Source: Siphonodentalium dalli
Lineage: Eukaryota > Mollusca > Scaphopoda > Gadilida > Siphonodentaliidae
DNA length: 64,000 bases
Direction: 5' to 3'
Assembly (NCBI GenBank): GCA_032622095.1
Contig: CP136064.1
Location: forward strand, 43,852,989 to 43,916,988
Shown: piece by piece, positions 1 through 7,394 of the stretch
Numbering within the stretch: position 1 is the first letter of the stretch
How the letters are laid out: every line of letters starts with the position of its first letter
Made by a program: the position numbers and the translations under genes
Notes under the pieces: model-generated
Database searches by the model: none
Seen by the model: the letters and a program-made list of their open reading frames with translations, nothing else
Told to the model about the DNA's origin: nothing

Positions 1-205
1 TTATACCCTCAGCTGCATAATAATCCTGTACAAACTTTTGTTTCTGTTCTTCTGTCTCAACACCAAATGGATAACCACTACATTCCTGTTTGATCTTTAG
101 ATGTTTATCGATATAGGATTTGTATATTTCATCTGTCCAATCTGTCCAATGCCAAATTTGGTACACATCAAGTATTTTGTAGCCAACATCCATTGCTTTG
201 AATAA
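1..205 (-). pseudogene. Continuation of the type B DNA polymerase reading frame beyond a nonsense codon (runs off the window)
   Basis: Downstream of the TAA at 206-208 the same minus-strand frame stays open to base 1. It still encodes polymerase-like sequence, including a DVYQIWHW stretch that resembles the conserved segment after motif A in protein-primed B polymerases. The break is therefore one in-frame stop, not a frameshift. Motifs B and C (the second catalytic aspartates) are expected further left, outside the window. Whether the stop is a fossil mutation, a sequencing error or is read through cannot be decided here. Confidence 0.75.
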
Positions 206-3200
206 TTATGGCGTGGTCCACACTCCGGTTATAGCTCGATCTTCTTCTGAATGGTTACATGTCTCGTCCTCATTGATGGCACAAGTGTTACACAAAGTAA
301 AAACCATTTTCTTGTTACAATGAATCGGTAGAACTGGAATATACAATTTCGATGGTGGTAAAATTGTACATTTAATAAGTCCCGCATAGTCTCTAATGTG
401 TTCTTGATCGATCTGCTCTTGGCTCAAAATTTCTGGATGTCCAACAGGGTAGAATTTATATTTGTTGCAATATGGATACAACGAACACACATCGATAAAC
501 TTGATTTCTTTTGTGGAATCTTGATCAATTTCCTCGTACAATTTGATGGCATTTGTACGTCCACCAAACAACGCTTCTCTTGGCAAAATAGGGTCTCGAT
601 GTTTGTAGAAAGATTCCATTTGTTGTTTGAATTTCACATCCGATTTCATTCTTTCGTCGATCTGATGCTCCCAAATTGATTCAACTCTGTAACCAAGACT
701 TTCCAGTTCATCTTTCTTCTGTTGAGTTCTTGTATATAATTCTTCCATGGTGAGCATCGTATAAGGATTCTTGTAATGTCTGGTGTTGTAACATTTTGGA
801 CATCCATGAAACAGACATCCATTCATCTCAAAAACTGTTCTTGTGGCTTCCTCATATCCATCGACGTAGTGTCCACCAATCTTGATTTCTCCTCCATTCA
901 AAGCATGTTTGATTGTTATCAAACGTGACAATGATAGGTGTTGAAGCCAACGTATCGCTTTCATGGAATAGTTTTTAGCACATGGATATCCACCATCTGG
1001 AATGATTCCAATTATTTTTTCTGGCATTGAATTCTTCCTCCATGCCAAATTGCAAACTTGTGCCAATGTTATTGACTCAATGAACGGGTCAATCTGTTCT
1101 GTTTCCAATATGTATTTCCTGAATTTTCCACATCCACGGCGAAGAATATCCACGTCTGATTTGCAGTACTTCTCTATCTCTTCTTGGAAGTTGAATATCG
1201 CATAATTTTCTATTTTCTCATTGTACCATTCAAAGAATTTCTCTCGATTTTCCACGCTCATCATATCTGGTTTGTAGTAATCACAAGCCAAGTAAGGTCC
1301 AATGTAATTTTGAAACTTTGGTGAATTCGCCCAATGTGGAAAGTGTCCTTTTGCCATCTCATTCAGCTGAAAAGTTTGTGGAAATTTTGAAAGCGGCATC
1401 ATCAGAAAACTCAGAGAATCAATAACTTTCACGCTGTTGCATTTTAAACTGAGAATTTTGTTTCCATTCATGATCAGTTCTGGTTTATGAATTCCACTTT
1501 GTATGAGTGCTTGAAGTAGAAACTGTGCATCGTATCCCTGAGCATTATGTGCTATTGCAACACATCCTTTGTGATCTTGATGGAATAACCAGTTTGTGAA
1601 GTCTGTTAAAACGTTGTCACCCTTGAATACAAATTCTCTGGAATCCGGTTCGCATGTTTCACATTTTTCTTCGATTGGTTTGCACATGCAATCTCCACAA
1701 GCGGTATGTGCAACACAGAAGTTTGGAATATGAACACCTGTGTCTTGTCTGCATTCAAAGTCAAAGAATACATATGGAATCTTTGCAGGTTTCTTTTCCG
1801 GTGATTCATATTTTGGAATGTAGCACCTGTGATCTGCTTCAACGATTTCTTTGCAATGTTTGCATTTCTTCAACCCCGCACATATATGTCTGTTTGATTT
1901 ATTGATGAGAAATTCTTCATCACAAATGTTGCATAGTTGAACCAAATCACATATTTTTCTTTTCTGTTTTCCTTCCGTCTTCAAATGGTTGTCGAAACAA
2001 GATTTACTTCTGAATGATCGTCGACACGTTCTACACTTCACCAAATTTGTGAAATTACACTGTGTCAATGACCAGCATGCACAAACAAATCTGCATCGAT
2101 GATCGCCACGACTTTTGAATCCAATGTCACAGAATTCGCAGTAGTAGCTGGTGCCTAGAAATCCTTTGATTGATGTTATGGTGTCGAAGTGATTGTTGTT
2201 GTAGTAGATGTGTACACATTTGCTCTCCGAACACATTTCTGCAGGTTCAAATAGAAATCCAGCGCCAGCAAATTCATTGTGAATTTTCACAACATATTCT
2301 GGATACAATATTTCTTGAATCTTGTGGAACTCATTGATACTGCAAACTGTATCGTGTGGAATACCAGCACGGTTGAGTAGATTTTTTGCTGCATCTGTTT
2401 GTGCTGTGTATATTGATTGTCTTATTCTTTTCCATTTCTTTGACCAGCACGCAGATCCATCACTATCTGCCTTACACATTCCGACGACAATAGATCTTGC
2501 CATACACATAACATCATCAGCATTTTCAATCCGGACAATACTTCTTTTCACTTTTGTAAGCTTGTTCTTGTCTGCAAATGGTCCATAATGTAGTGAGTGT
2601 CGTGTACCACCTTCCGGAATATCTGTAACGAAGATTTCGAAATTGAGTGCACCGTCATGAATTGTAAAGTCTGCATTTGATTGAACCACATTTTGAATAT
2701 TATCCATGAGTGTCTCACCATTCAATTCACTGGCTTTTGTGAATGGAATGAAAATGTTCATATCAAGTCCTGGATGATTTATCGTAACTCTGATTCTTGT
2801 CTTCTCATTTGCTGAACATTTCTGTTTCAATTCTTCTGTCAACTTCTCAAATATCTCTGGAATGTTTTCGATTGGATCTGTAAATTTCTCGAATTTCACA
2901 CCAAATTGTCGTGATGCTGATTTAAATTTTCTGGAAAATTTCTCCGAGTTCAGCTCCAATTTGAAATATTTTGTTGGATTGAACACAACACGCTCTCTAG
3001 CCAGACTTCTCTTTTTCTTCCCACCAATTTCTCTATTCTGTCTTCGACCGCGTCCAATCTGGCCATCACTAGAACTTTCTTCACTTTCGCCTCCATCAGT
3101 TTCCATATCGCTCTCTTCACTTTCTGCCCTATCAGTTTCCATATCGCTCTCTTCACTTTCTGCCCTATCAGTTTCCATCTCGCTCTCTTCACTTTCTGCC

Positions 3201-3385
3201 CTATCAGTTTCCATATCGCTCTCTTCACTTTCTGCCCTATCAGTTTCCATATCGCTCTCTTCACTTTCTGCCCTATCAGTTTCCATTTCGCTCTCTTCAA
3301 TAACTGCAGGCCTTGGTCTTTTTCTAACAATATCTTCTTCGCTGGCGGAGTCGTCTGAAACAGGTCTTTTGATTCTCTTAAACAT
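206..3385 (-). CDS. Protein-primed family B DNA polymerase of a Polinton/adintovirus-like element, C-terminally truncated by a stop
   Basis: Replicative polymerase of an integrated virus-like element; 1059 residues are open from the ATG at 3385. Visible parts in order: an NLS-like basic start (KRIKRP, RKRPRP, residues 3-26); about six acidic 12-residue repeats containing METDRAE (about 30-98); a poorly conserved N-terminal domain; a Cys/His-rich region (about 400-535); then 3'-5' exonuclease motifs Exo I (FFDFE, about 540-544), Exo II (AHNAQGYD, about 611-618) and Exo III (YCKSDVDIL, about 739-747), and polymerase motif A (DVCSLYP, about 964-970). This order is that of DNA_pol_B_2 enzymes, which start replication on a terminal protein. 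The frame stops at 206-208 before motifs B and C. It diverges from the zinc-knuckle gene out of a shared palindrome. Seen: motifs. Known: family role. Inferred: integrated virus-like origin. The exact virus lineage is uncertain because no capsid or integrase gene lies in the window. Confidence 0.9.
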   Translation of the reverse strand: MFKRIKRPVSDDSASEEDIVRKRPRPAVIEESEMETDRAESEESDMETDRAESEESDMETDRAESEESEMETDRAESEESDMETDRAESEESDMETDGGESEESSSDGQIGRGRRQNREIGGKKKRSLARERVVFNPTKYFKLELNSEKFSRKFKSASRQFGVKFEKFTDPIENIPEIFEKLTEELKQKCSANEKTRIRVTINHPGLDMNIFIPFTKASELNGETLMDNIQNVVQSNADFTIHDGALNFEIFVTDIPEGGTRHSLHYGPFADKNKLTKVKRSIVRIENADDVMCMARSIVVGMCKADSDGSACWSKKWKRIRQSIYTAQTDAAKNLLNRAGIPHDTVCSINEFHKIQEILYPEYVVKIHNEFAGAGFLFEPAEMCSESKCVHIYYNNNHFDTITSIKGFLGTSYYCEFCDIGFKSRGDHRCRFVCACWSLTQCNFTNLVKCRTCRRSFRSKSCFDNHLKTEGKQKRKICDLVQLCNICDEEFLINKSNRHICAGLKKCKHCKEIVEADHRCYIPKYESPEKKPAKIPYVFFDFECRQDTGVHIPNFCVAHTACGDCMCKPIEEKCETCEPDSREFVFKGDNVLTDFTNWLFHQDHKGCVAIAHNAQGYDAQFLLQALIQSGIHKPELIMNGNKILSLKCNSVKVIDSLSFLMMPLSKFPQTFQLNEMAKGHFPHWANSPKFQNYIGPYLACDYYKPDMMSVENREKFFEWYNEKIENYAIFNFQEEIEKYCKSDVDILRRGCGKFRKYILETEQIDPFIESITLAQVCNLAWRKNSMPEKIIGIIPDGGYPCAKNYSMKAIRWLQHLSLSRLITIKHALNGGEIKIGGHYVDGYEEATRTVFEMNGCLFHGCPKCYNTRHYKNPYTMLTMEELYTRTQQKKDELESLGYRVESIWEHQIDERMKSDVKFKQQMESFYKHRDPILPREALFGGRTNAIKLYEEIDQDSTKEIKFIDVCSLYPYCNKYKFYPVGHPEILSQEQIDQEHIRDYAGLIKCTILPPSKLYIPVLPIHCNKKMVFTLCNTCAINEDETCNHSEEDRAITGVWTTP
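3083..3297 (-). repeat. 36-bp in-frame tandem repeat encoding an acidic tail in the polymerase N terminus
   Basis: About six 36-bp units encode repeats of SEESDMETDRAE with few substitutions (D/E at one position). The repeat keeps the reading frame, is highly acidic and sits directly behind the NLS-like start. Near-identity of the units points to recent expansion by slippage or unequal exchange. It begins where homology to the zinc-knuckle gene on the other side of the palindrome ends. Confidence 0.9.
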
Positions 3386-3700
3386 TTTTGTCTTGAGTTT
3401 TTGTCAGCAAAAAATATTGCGACTGGCTTCTTCGGAGTTGAAGTGTAAAGTGTATAATTACACAATTTTACACTTGCTTTTATAGCATTTTTCATCGTGA
3501 CTGCTATAAAAGCAGGTGTTAAAATTGTGTAATTATACACTTTACACTTCAACTCCGAAGAAGCCAGTCGCAATATTTTTTGCTGACAAAAACTCAAGAC
3601 AAAAATGTTTAAGAGAATCAAAAGACCTGTTTCAGACGACTCCGCCAGCGAAGAAGATATTGTTAGAAAAAGACCAAGGCCTGCAGTTATTGAAGAGAGC
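3290..3700. repeat. 411-bp near-perfect palindrome shared by the polymerase and zinc-knuckle genes
   Basis: Arms 3290-3485 and 3504-3700 are inverted copies, centred near 3495, with only a few mismatches and 1-nt indels. Each arm contains the TATA box, the 5' leader and the first 32 codons of one divergent gene. Both proteins therefore begin with the same sequence (MFKRIKRPVSD...). The arms end just after codon 32, where the two proteins become unrelated. Confidence 0.93.
3477..3512. promoter_or_regulatory. Back-to-back TATA boxes of the divergent polymerase / zinc-knuckle promoter
   Basis: TATAAAAG occurs on the minus strand at 3484-3477 and on the plus strand at 3505-3512, separated by only 20 bp at the centre of the palindrome. 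Each ATG lies about 92 nt beyond its TATA box, leaving room for a leader of about 60-70 nt. With so little space, binding of TBP to the two boxes may be mutually exclusive (inference). Confidence 0.75.
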
Positions 3701-4189
3701 TATATTGAGCTGCATAAAGAAGAATCAAAAAAATCTACACTACTACAGACTAGAAAAATTCAAGATAATCTTGTCGAATTGAGACAGATCTCTACTGATT
3801 TGTTTAAATTTTGTAACAAAATGCAATGGCAAGAGAAAAAAGAGAAAAACAAAGCTGATAAAAATTGGAAACCACCATATGGTTACTGTTACAAATGCGG
3901 ACAAGACTCCCATTGGTCCTTCCAATGTAAAACAGATTTCGACGACAAAAAAAATGTGAAAACTATACAAAAAAGTCTACAAGCAGTAACAATACAAGAA
4001 CAAAATGCAGTTATCAAAACTGAAGAGATGTCTACAACATCAGATGTTTTCAAACAACCCCGACCTGTTGATCCTACGAATGATTCACAGAACAAATCTG
4101 AAGATAAGCATCCAGATTTTGAAAATTCCAAGAAAACTTCCAAGAAAAAGAAGCTGAGACAATTCTACATTCCAAAAACAGATAAATGA
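3605..4189 (+). CDS. CCHC zinc-knuckle protein sharing its N terminus with the polymerase
   Basis: 194 residues, start ATG in the same leader context as the polymerase start. Residues 1-32 are identical to the polymerase N terminus, including two basic NLS-like clusters. After the palindrome ends there is a charged, possibly coiled segment. Then comes one CX2CX4HX4C zinc knuckle (C95, C98, H103, C108), of the type that binds single-stranded nucleic acid in retroviral nucleocapsids and cellular CNBP-like proteins. The rest is Ser/Lys-rich and probably disordered, ending in a basic KKTSKKKKLR tail. An AATAAA follows 31 nt after the stop. Role unknown; a nucleic-acid-binding partner of replication is a reasonable inference from its coupling to the polymerase. 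I do not recognise a specific family beyond the knuckle. Confidence 0.8.
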   Translation: MFKRIKRPVSDDSASEEDIVRKRPRPAVIEESYIELHKEESKKSTLLQTRKIQDNLVELRQISTDLFKFCNKMQWQEKKEKNKADKNWKPPYGYCYKCGQDSHWSFQCKTDFDDKKNVKTIQKSLQAVTIQEQNAVIKTEEMSTTSDVFKQPRPVDPTNDSQNKSEDKHPDFENSKKTSKKKKLRQFYIPKTDK

Positions 4190-4220
4190 ATCGATACAAA
4201 CATTTGAAAATTATATTGTG

Positions 4221-4226
4221 AATAAA
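4221..4226 (+). promoter_or_regulatory. Poly(A) signal AATAAA of the zinc-knuckle gene
   Basis: Canonical hexamer 31 nt after the stop codon of the zinc-knuckle gene and followed by T-rich sequence. It contrasts with the four small genes, which end in histone-type stem-loops. Confidence 0.6.
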
Positions 4227-4300
4227 TTATGAATTGAACAATCGTGTTTTGTTTTGTTTTTTTCAGCTATGAAAGAGTAACCTTTTTGGGGAATGTGGGT

Positions 4301-4316
4301 GGCCCTGAAAAGGGCC
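4301..4316 (-). terminator. Histone-type mRNA 3' stem-loop, minus strand
   Basis: The minus strand reads AAAACGGCCCTTTTCAGGGCC followed by ACCCA: a 6-bp stem with a TTTC loop and the A-rich 5' and ACCCA 3' flanks of replication-dependent histone mRNAs. It begins 18 nt after the stop of the gene at 4335-4685. In metazoan histone genes this element is bound by SLBP and cleaved about 5 nt downstream with U7 snRNP, giving a non-polyadenylated end. That such processing occurs here is inferred. Confidence 0.85.
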
Positions 4317-4334
4317 GTTTTTCTTTTCCAGAAT

Positions 4335-4685
4335 TCATAAAAATTCTGCCAAATCAGGATATATCCCGTTGGGATTAATTGTCACAGACCAAGTAGGGTT
4401 TGATCTGTGCGCCGCAGCAGCCTGAGCGAAGCTGTCAATCGCTGCATTGCACAGATCTTTCTTCTTGATCTGTGACAAGATCTCCACGAGATCAAGATTG
4501 CTTGGTTCTTGATCACATACTTCAGCCGATGGTCGTCGCCGAGCCAGAAAATCTGTTAACATCTGTTTCTGCACCACCTTTTGTTCAGGAGAATCCTGCC
4601 ATTTCCTATAGGTTCTGATTTTCGTCTCCTCTGACGAATCTCTCTTCCTCCATAGCTTCTTGAAAAATTTCTTTAGAGACGGCAT
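4335..4685 (-). CDS. Small basic protein with amphipathic N terminus, histone-type 3' end
   Basis: 116 residues, unrecognised. It starts with a basic-hydrophobic segment (MPSLKKFFKKLWRKR) that could form an amphipathic helix, as in small membrane-active or nucleic-acid-binding virion proteins. A helical middle with RKWQDSPEQK and LARRRPS follows, then a less charged C-terminal third with AQAAAAHRS. The ATG lies only about 33 nt from the TATA box at 4725-4718, so the leader must be very short. It is transcribed away from promoter cassette 1, opposite the 62-residue gene, and ends in a stem-loop 18 nt after the stop. The paired architecture supports it being a real gene. A virion-associated role is inference only. 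Confidence 0.7.
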   Translation of the reverse strand: MPSLKKFFKKLWRKRDSSEETKIRTYRKWQDSPEQKVVQKQMLTDFLARRRPSAEVCDQEPSNLDLVEILSQIKKKDLCNAAIDSFAQAAAAHRSNPTWSVTINPNGIYPDLAEFL

Positions 4686-5301
4686 AATGAATGAAGTTCA
4701 CTGAAAAAGTGAAAATATTTTTATACATTTGACACGGGCGGTAGAGAAATCACATGTCGCATTGACGTTAAAATTGACAAATGTTTCCTGGCGTTGTGTT
4801 TTTTCAGAGACGGATCAGCATTCATATTTTTCTTGATCATTATTGCATAGCGATCAAACAAATGTTTTTTATTTCGTTAGATCATTATCTATTATTTGGT
4901 ACACATGATTGATATATTTGTTACCTCGTTAGGAAAATATGGAATGTTTTTCTAGTTTTGTTTTTGGAGATGTACATATTTTATACATAAAACTGAACAC
5001 AAGAAAACATACTGAACATTTTTCTTCATCATTACAATCGATAACTTTACTTGGTCATCGTTTATGAACGAAGATGAATTCATATGTTAAAACATCTTAA
5101 TTAATTGCATATACTATCATGAATTTAATCTATAACATATCGAAATAGTGAAAACTACAGATAATGCACTGTAAAGAAACACAACGTCAGGAAGCATTTG
5201 TCATTTTTAACGTCAATGCGACATGTGCTTTCTCTACCGCCCGCGCAATCGTAATATATGTTCAAACACGGCCGTGAACAATTTTTATTCTGCATTCAAA
5301 G
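4686..5301. promoter_or_regulatory. Bidirectional promoter cassette, copy 1
   Basis: Drives the minus gene at 4335-4685 and the plus gene at 5302-5490. Outer inverted repeats at about 4733-4801 and 5176-5245 contain the same order of blocks facing outward: a GGGCGGTAGAGAAA block, ACATGTCGCAT, and TGACGTTA (a CRE-like half site). TATA-like boxes lie outside them, at 4725-4718 on the minus strand and in TAATATATG near 5252 on the plus strand. The AT-rich core (about 4805-5170) has no ORF. The cassette recurs almost unchanged at 6285-6907. Confidence 0.8.
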
Positions 5302-5490
5302 ATGTCCGAAATCCCCGAACCGTTGATGTCTATACTAAGAGGAACGATAGGGCTAACACCCCAGATAATGCGGGGCGAACACGCAAAAGAAGTAACCGCC
5401 AGTGCAAAACTGGTTATGCAAATATGCAAAAAACAACAGCGTTGGAACAAAAGCAAAAGTCTCAAAAGAAAATCGTGGCGTGAACTTTGA
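5302..5490 (+). CDS. 62-residue basic protein, histone-type 3' end
   Basis: Unrecognised small ORF. The start ATG was chosen because its context ATTCTGCATTCAAAGATG is almost identical to that of the plus gene of the sister cassette at 6908. The protein has a neutral N-terminal half (MSEIPEPLMSILRG) and a strongly basic C terminus (WNKSKSLKRKSWREL), compatible with nucleic-acid binding. Its stop is followed after 13 nt by two tandem histone-type stem-loops. An overlapping longer frame starting at 5223 is less likely because it begins upstream of the TATA-like box. A real short gene is supported by position and signals rather than by homology. Confidence 0.6.
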   Translation: MSEIPEPLMSILRGTIGLTPQIMRGEHAKEVTASAKLVMQICKKQQRWNKSKSLKRKSWREL

Positions 5491-5503
5491 TGCCATACAA
5501 AAC

Positions 5504-5572
5504 GGCCCTTTTCAGGGCCAAAAACAAAAACGGTCCTTTTCAGGACCAACCAATTTTTTCAAAAAGAAAAAC
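5504..5572 (+). terminator. Two tandem histone-type stem-loops plus purine-rich downstream element
   Basis: GGCCCTTTTCAGGGCC at 5504-5519 is followed by GGTCCTTTTCAGGACC at 5532-5547. The second differs by a C-to-T and a matching G-to-A that keep the stem paired, which is evidence for selection on RNA structure. Both are preceded by A-rich flanks. A purine tract CAAAAAGAAAAAC at 5560-5572 lies 13 nt after the second loop, where histone downstream elements pair with U7 snRNA. Confidence 0.85.
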
Positions 5573-5679
5573 TTTTAGCATTGCTTAAGAACTAATAATG
5601 TTCTTTGTACCCTATGTTTTGTTTTGAAAAAATCACGCCACAAATAATTTAAAACAAAATATACTTGCAAATATTTGTT

Positions 5680-5785
5680 GTTGAATAAAATATAAATTGA
5701 ACAATCGTGTTTTTGATTTTTCAGCATTGAAAGTGTAACCTTTTGGGAAATGTGTGTGGCCCTGAAAAGGGCCGTTTTAAAATTA
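5680..5785. repeat. Convergent 3' intergenic block, copy 2
   Basis: Related to 4217-4330: AATAAA at 5684-5689, the shared TTGAACAATCGTGTTTT tract, then the minus-strand stem-loop. The AATAAA could act as a back-up poly(A) signal for the plus gene at 5302-5490. The 130 bases before it (5573-5679) hold nothing else recognisable. Confidence 0.75.
5758..5773 (-). terminator. Histone-type mRNA 3' stem-loop, minus strand
   Basis: Minus strand AAAACGGCCCTTTTCAGGGCC then ACACA, 22 nt after the stop of the gene at 5796-6284. Same 6-bp stem and TTTC loop as the others. Downstream the minus strand continues with an A/G-containing stretch (CCCAAAAGG) as in the copy at 4301. Confidence 0.85.
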
Positions 5786-5795
5786 TCATCTGACT

Positions 5796-6284
5796 TTAAC
5801 ATCGTTTTGTGTTTTTCTTATATCTTGACATATCTTTCCCGTGAGAACCGATAGCTTTTGCGAATTCATCACTTTTCTCTGTATCTTTAGATTCTTTACA
5901 AGGAAGACGAAATCTGACTTTTGTCTCAGTAGAAGGCTTCATGATACTTTTAGGTTCTTTTTCTTTCGCCGCCAATATTTTTTCTTTTTTGATCTGTTTC
6001 TGTTCTTTCGATTTCTGAACATCATGAACCCTGATTGGTATATCTATCTCTTCTGCAACGAAACGAAGATTCACTTTTACTTCTTGATGCGTTACTTGTG
6101 TTTTCACGTCAATATCCCTGCGAAGACATCTCAGTTCATCTAAAATCGCTTTTAAAATGAGTGTATCACCACCTATAGTCATTGTCGTATTAGCTTGGCC
6201 TGTTGACTGTGGTGCCGCATATGTATTCTGTACAACAGGATTACTGTATATCTCACTCTGCAGAAATTCTGTTAACGGATCCAT
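5796..6284 (-). CDS. 162-residue charged protein, histone-type 3' end
   Basis: The frame opens at 6338, but that ATG lies inside the TATA box (6335-6328). The next ATG at 6284 is therefore the likely start; its context ATCAAAGATG resembles the CAAAGATG of the plus-strand genes. The N-terminal third is uncharged (NPVVQNTYAAPQSTG). It is followed by a helical segment (LILKAILDELRCLRRDID) that could be a coiled coil. The C-terminal half is Lys/Glu-rich (KSKEQKQIKKEK) and likely disordered and nucleic-acid binding. I recognise no family. It occupies the same position in cassette 2 as the unrelated 116-residue gene in cassette 1. Confidence 0.7.
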   Translation of the reverse strand: MDPLTEFLQSEIYSNPVVQNTYAAPQSTGQANTTMTIGGDTLILKAILDELRCLRRDIDVKTQVTHQEVKVNLRFVAEEIDIPIRVHDVQKSKEQKQIKKEKILAAKEKEPKSIMKPSTETKVRFRLPCKESKDTEKSDEFAKAIGSHGKDMSRYKKNTKRC

Positions 6285-6907
6285 CTTTGATAGCAATGCA
6301 ATGTAACGTTGATCAAATTCTAAAATATTTTTATACATTTGACACGGGCGTCAATGAAATCACATGTCGCATTGACGTTAAAATTGACAAATGTTTCCTG
6401 GCATTGTGTTTTTTCAGAGACGGATCAGCATTCATATTTTTCTTGATCATTATTGCATAGCGATCAAACAAATGTTTTTTATTTCGTTAGATCATTATCT
6501 ATTATTTGGTACACATGATTGATATATTTGTTACCTCGTTAGGAAAATATGGAATGTTTTTCTAGTTTTGTTTTTGGAGATGTACATATTTTATACATAA
6601 AACTGAACACAAGAAAACATACTGAACATTTTTCTTCATCATTACAATCGATAACTTTACTTGGTCATCGTTTATGAACGAAGATGAATTCATATGTTAA
6701 AACATCTTAATTAATTGCATATACTATCATGAATTTAATCTATAACATATCGAAATAGTGAAAACTACAGATAATGCACTGTAAAGAAACACAACGTCAG
6801 GAAGCATTTGTCATTTTTAACGTCAAAGTATTATGTGCTTTCTCTACCGCCCGCACAATCGTAATATATGTTCAAGACGGATCTTCAGACTTATTCTACA
6901 TTCAAAG
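6285..6907. promoter_or_regulatory. Bidirectional promoter cassette, copy 2
   Basis: Direct repeat of cassette 1. The core from about 6411 to 6826 looks identical by eye to 4802-5216. Differences are confined to the outer ends: GTCAATGAAA replaces GGTAGAGAAA on the left, and AAAGTATTATG replaces AATGCGACATG on the right, so the inverted-repeat pairing is partly lost. TATA-like boxes lie at 6335-6328 (minus) and near 6863 (plus). Confidence 0.82.
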
Positions 6908-7375
6908 ATGACTGCTGTAAACATAACAGATCTTGACGAGATAATGGTACAGGGGGTATACTGTAAAGCAGTGTGCGGCGGCGAAGAAATATCTCTGTTT
7001 TGGAGGGCACTCAGCGTTGCGGTTTACGGGACGACCGATGGATGGATGGTTCTGAGAGATGCGGCAGTTGACCTGTACTACGCAGAGAGTGACGAACTTG
7101 GTGCGTCGGCACAAGATTTACGGCGCACACCACTTTTGGCTGAATCAAGATTGATGGTTGAATTAGCGGCGACTGTTATACAGCGACCTATCGTCATGTT
7201 TGATGCTACCAAAGGCGGCTACAAATCAACACCAAGATTCAAGTCATCAATAACTCTAGTGTGGATCCCACACGTTTGCCACGAGCATTATTGTGAATGC
7301 GAAATATGGATGAGGCGAGGAGACAAATCAATTGAAGTTTTGGCGAACAAAGAAGTTCAATGTGGCGGATTCTAA
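6908..7375 (+). CDS. OTU-like cysteine-protease fold protein, probably catalytically dead
   Basis: 155 residues; start chosen at the CAAAGATG shared with the sister gene at 5302. The segment ISLFWRALSVAVYGTTDGW (28-46) followed by LRDAAVDLYY matches the OTU signature (usually DG-C-LFRALS..LYG...LR..v). LAATVIQRPIVMF (86-98) matches the OTU strand after the helix. HEHY (125-128) sits where the catalytic His and aromatic residue are expected. The nucleophile position is Ser29 instead of Cys, and a Trp is inserted in the FRAL motif, so deubiquitinase activity is doubtful. Active viral OTUs remove ubiquitin; a dead one could bind it (inference). It is the plus gene of cassette 2 and ends in a histone-type stem-loop 19 nt after the stop. 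Confidence 0.65.
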   Translation: MTAVNITDLDEIMVQGVYCKAVCGGEEISLFWRALSVAVYGTTDGWMVLRDAAVDLYYAESDELGASAQDLRRTPLLAESRLMVELAATVIQRPIVMFDATKGGYKSTPRFKSSITLVWIPHVCHEHYCECEIWMRRGDKSIEVLANKEVQCGGF

Positions 7376-7394
7376 ACTATAACAAAAATAAAAC

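Larger units (their letters stand above)
4217..4330. repeat. Convergent 3' intergenic block, copy 1 (repeated at 5680-5785)
   Basis: This block carries the AATAAA of the plus-strand zinc-knuckle gene, a shared tract (TTGAACAATCGTGTTTT), and the minus-strand histone-type stem-loop of the next gene. The same order with close similarity is found at 5680-5785, so 3' regions as well as promoters were duplicated. Confidence 0.8.

Noticed and set aside
2862-3485. 207-codon plus-strand frame opposite the polymerase start
   Set aside because: It is the antisense of the acidic repeat (Ser/Leu runs) and the palindrome; no independent signal.
2950-3621. 223-codon minus-strand frame through the palindrome
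   Set aside because: Created by the palindrome and the other frame of the 36-bp repeat; overlaps the well-supported polymerase.
4690-6870. Reading the two ~540-bp repeats as LTRs of a retroelement
   Set aside because: They lie between divergent genes, lack primer-binding and polypurine sites, and no gag-pol lies between them.
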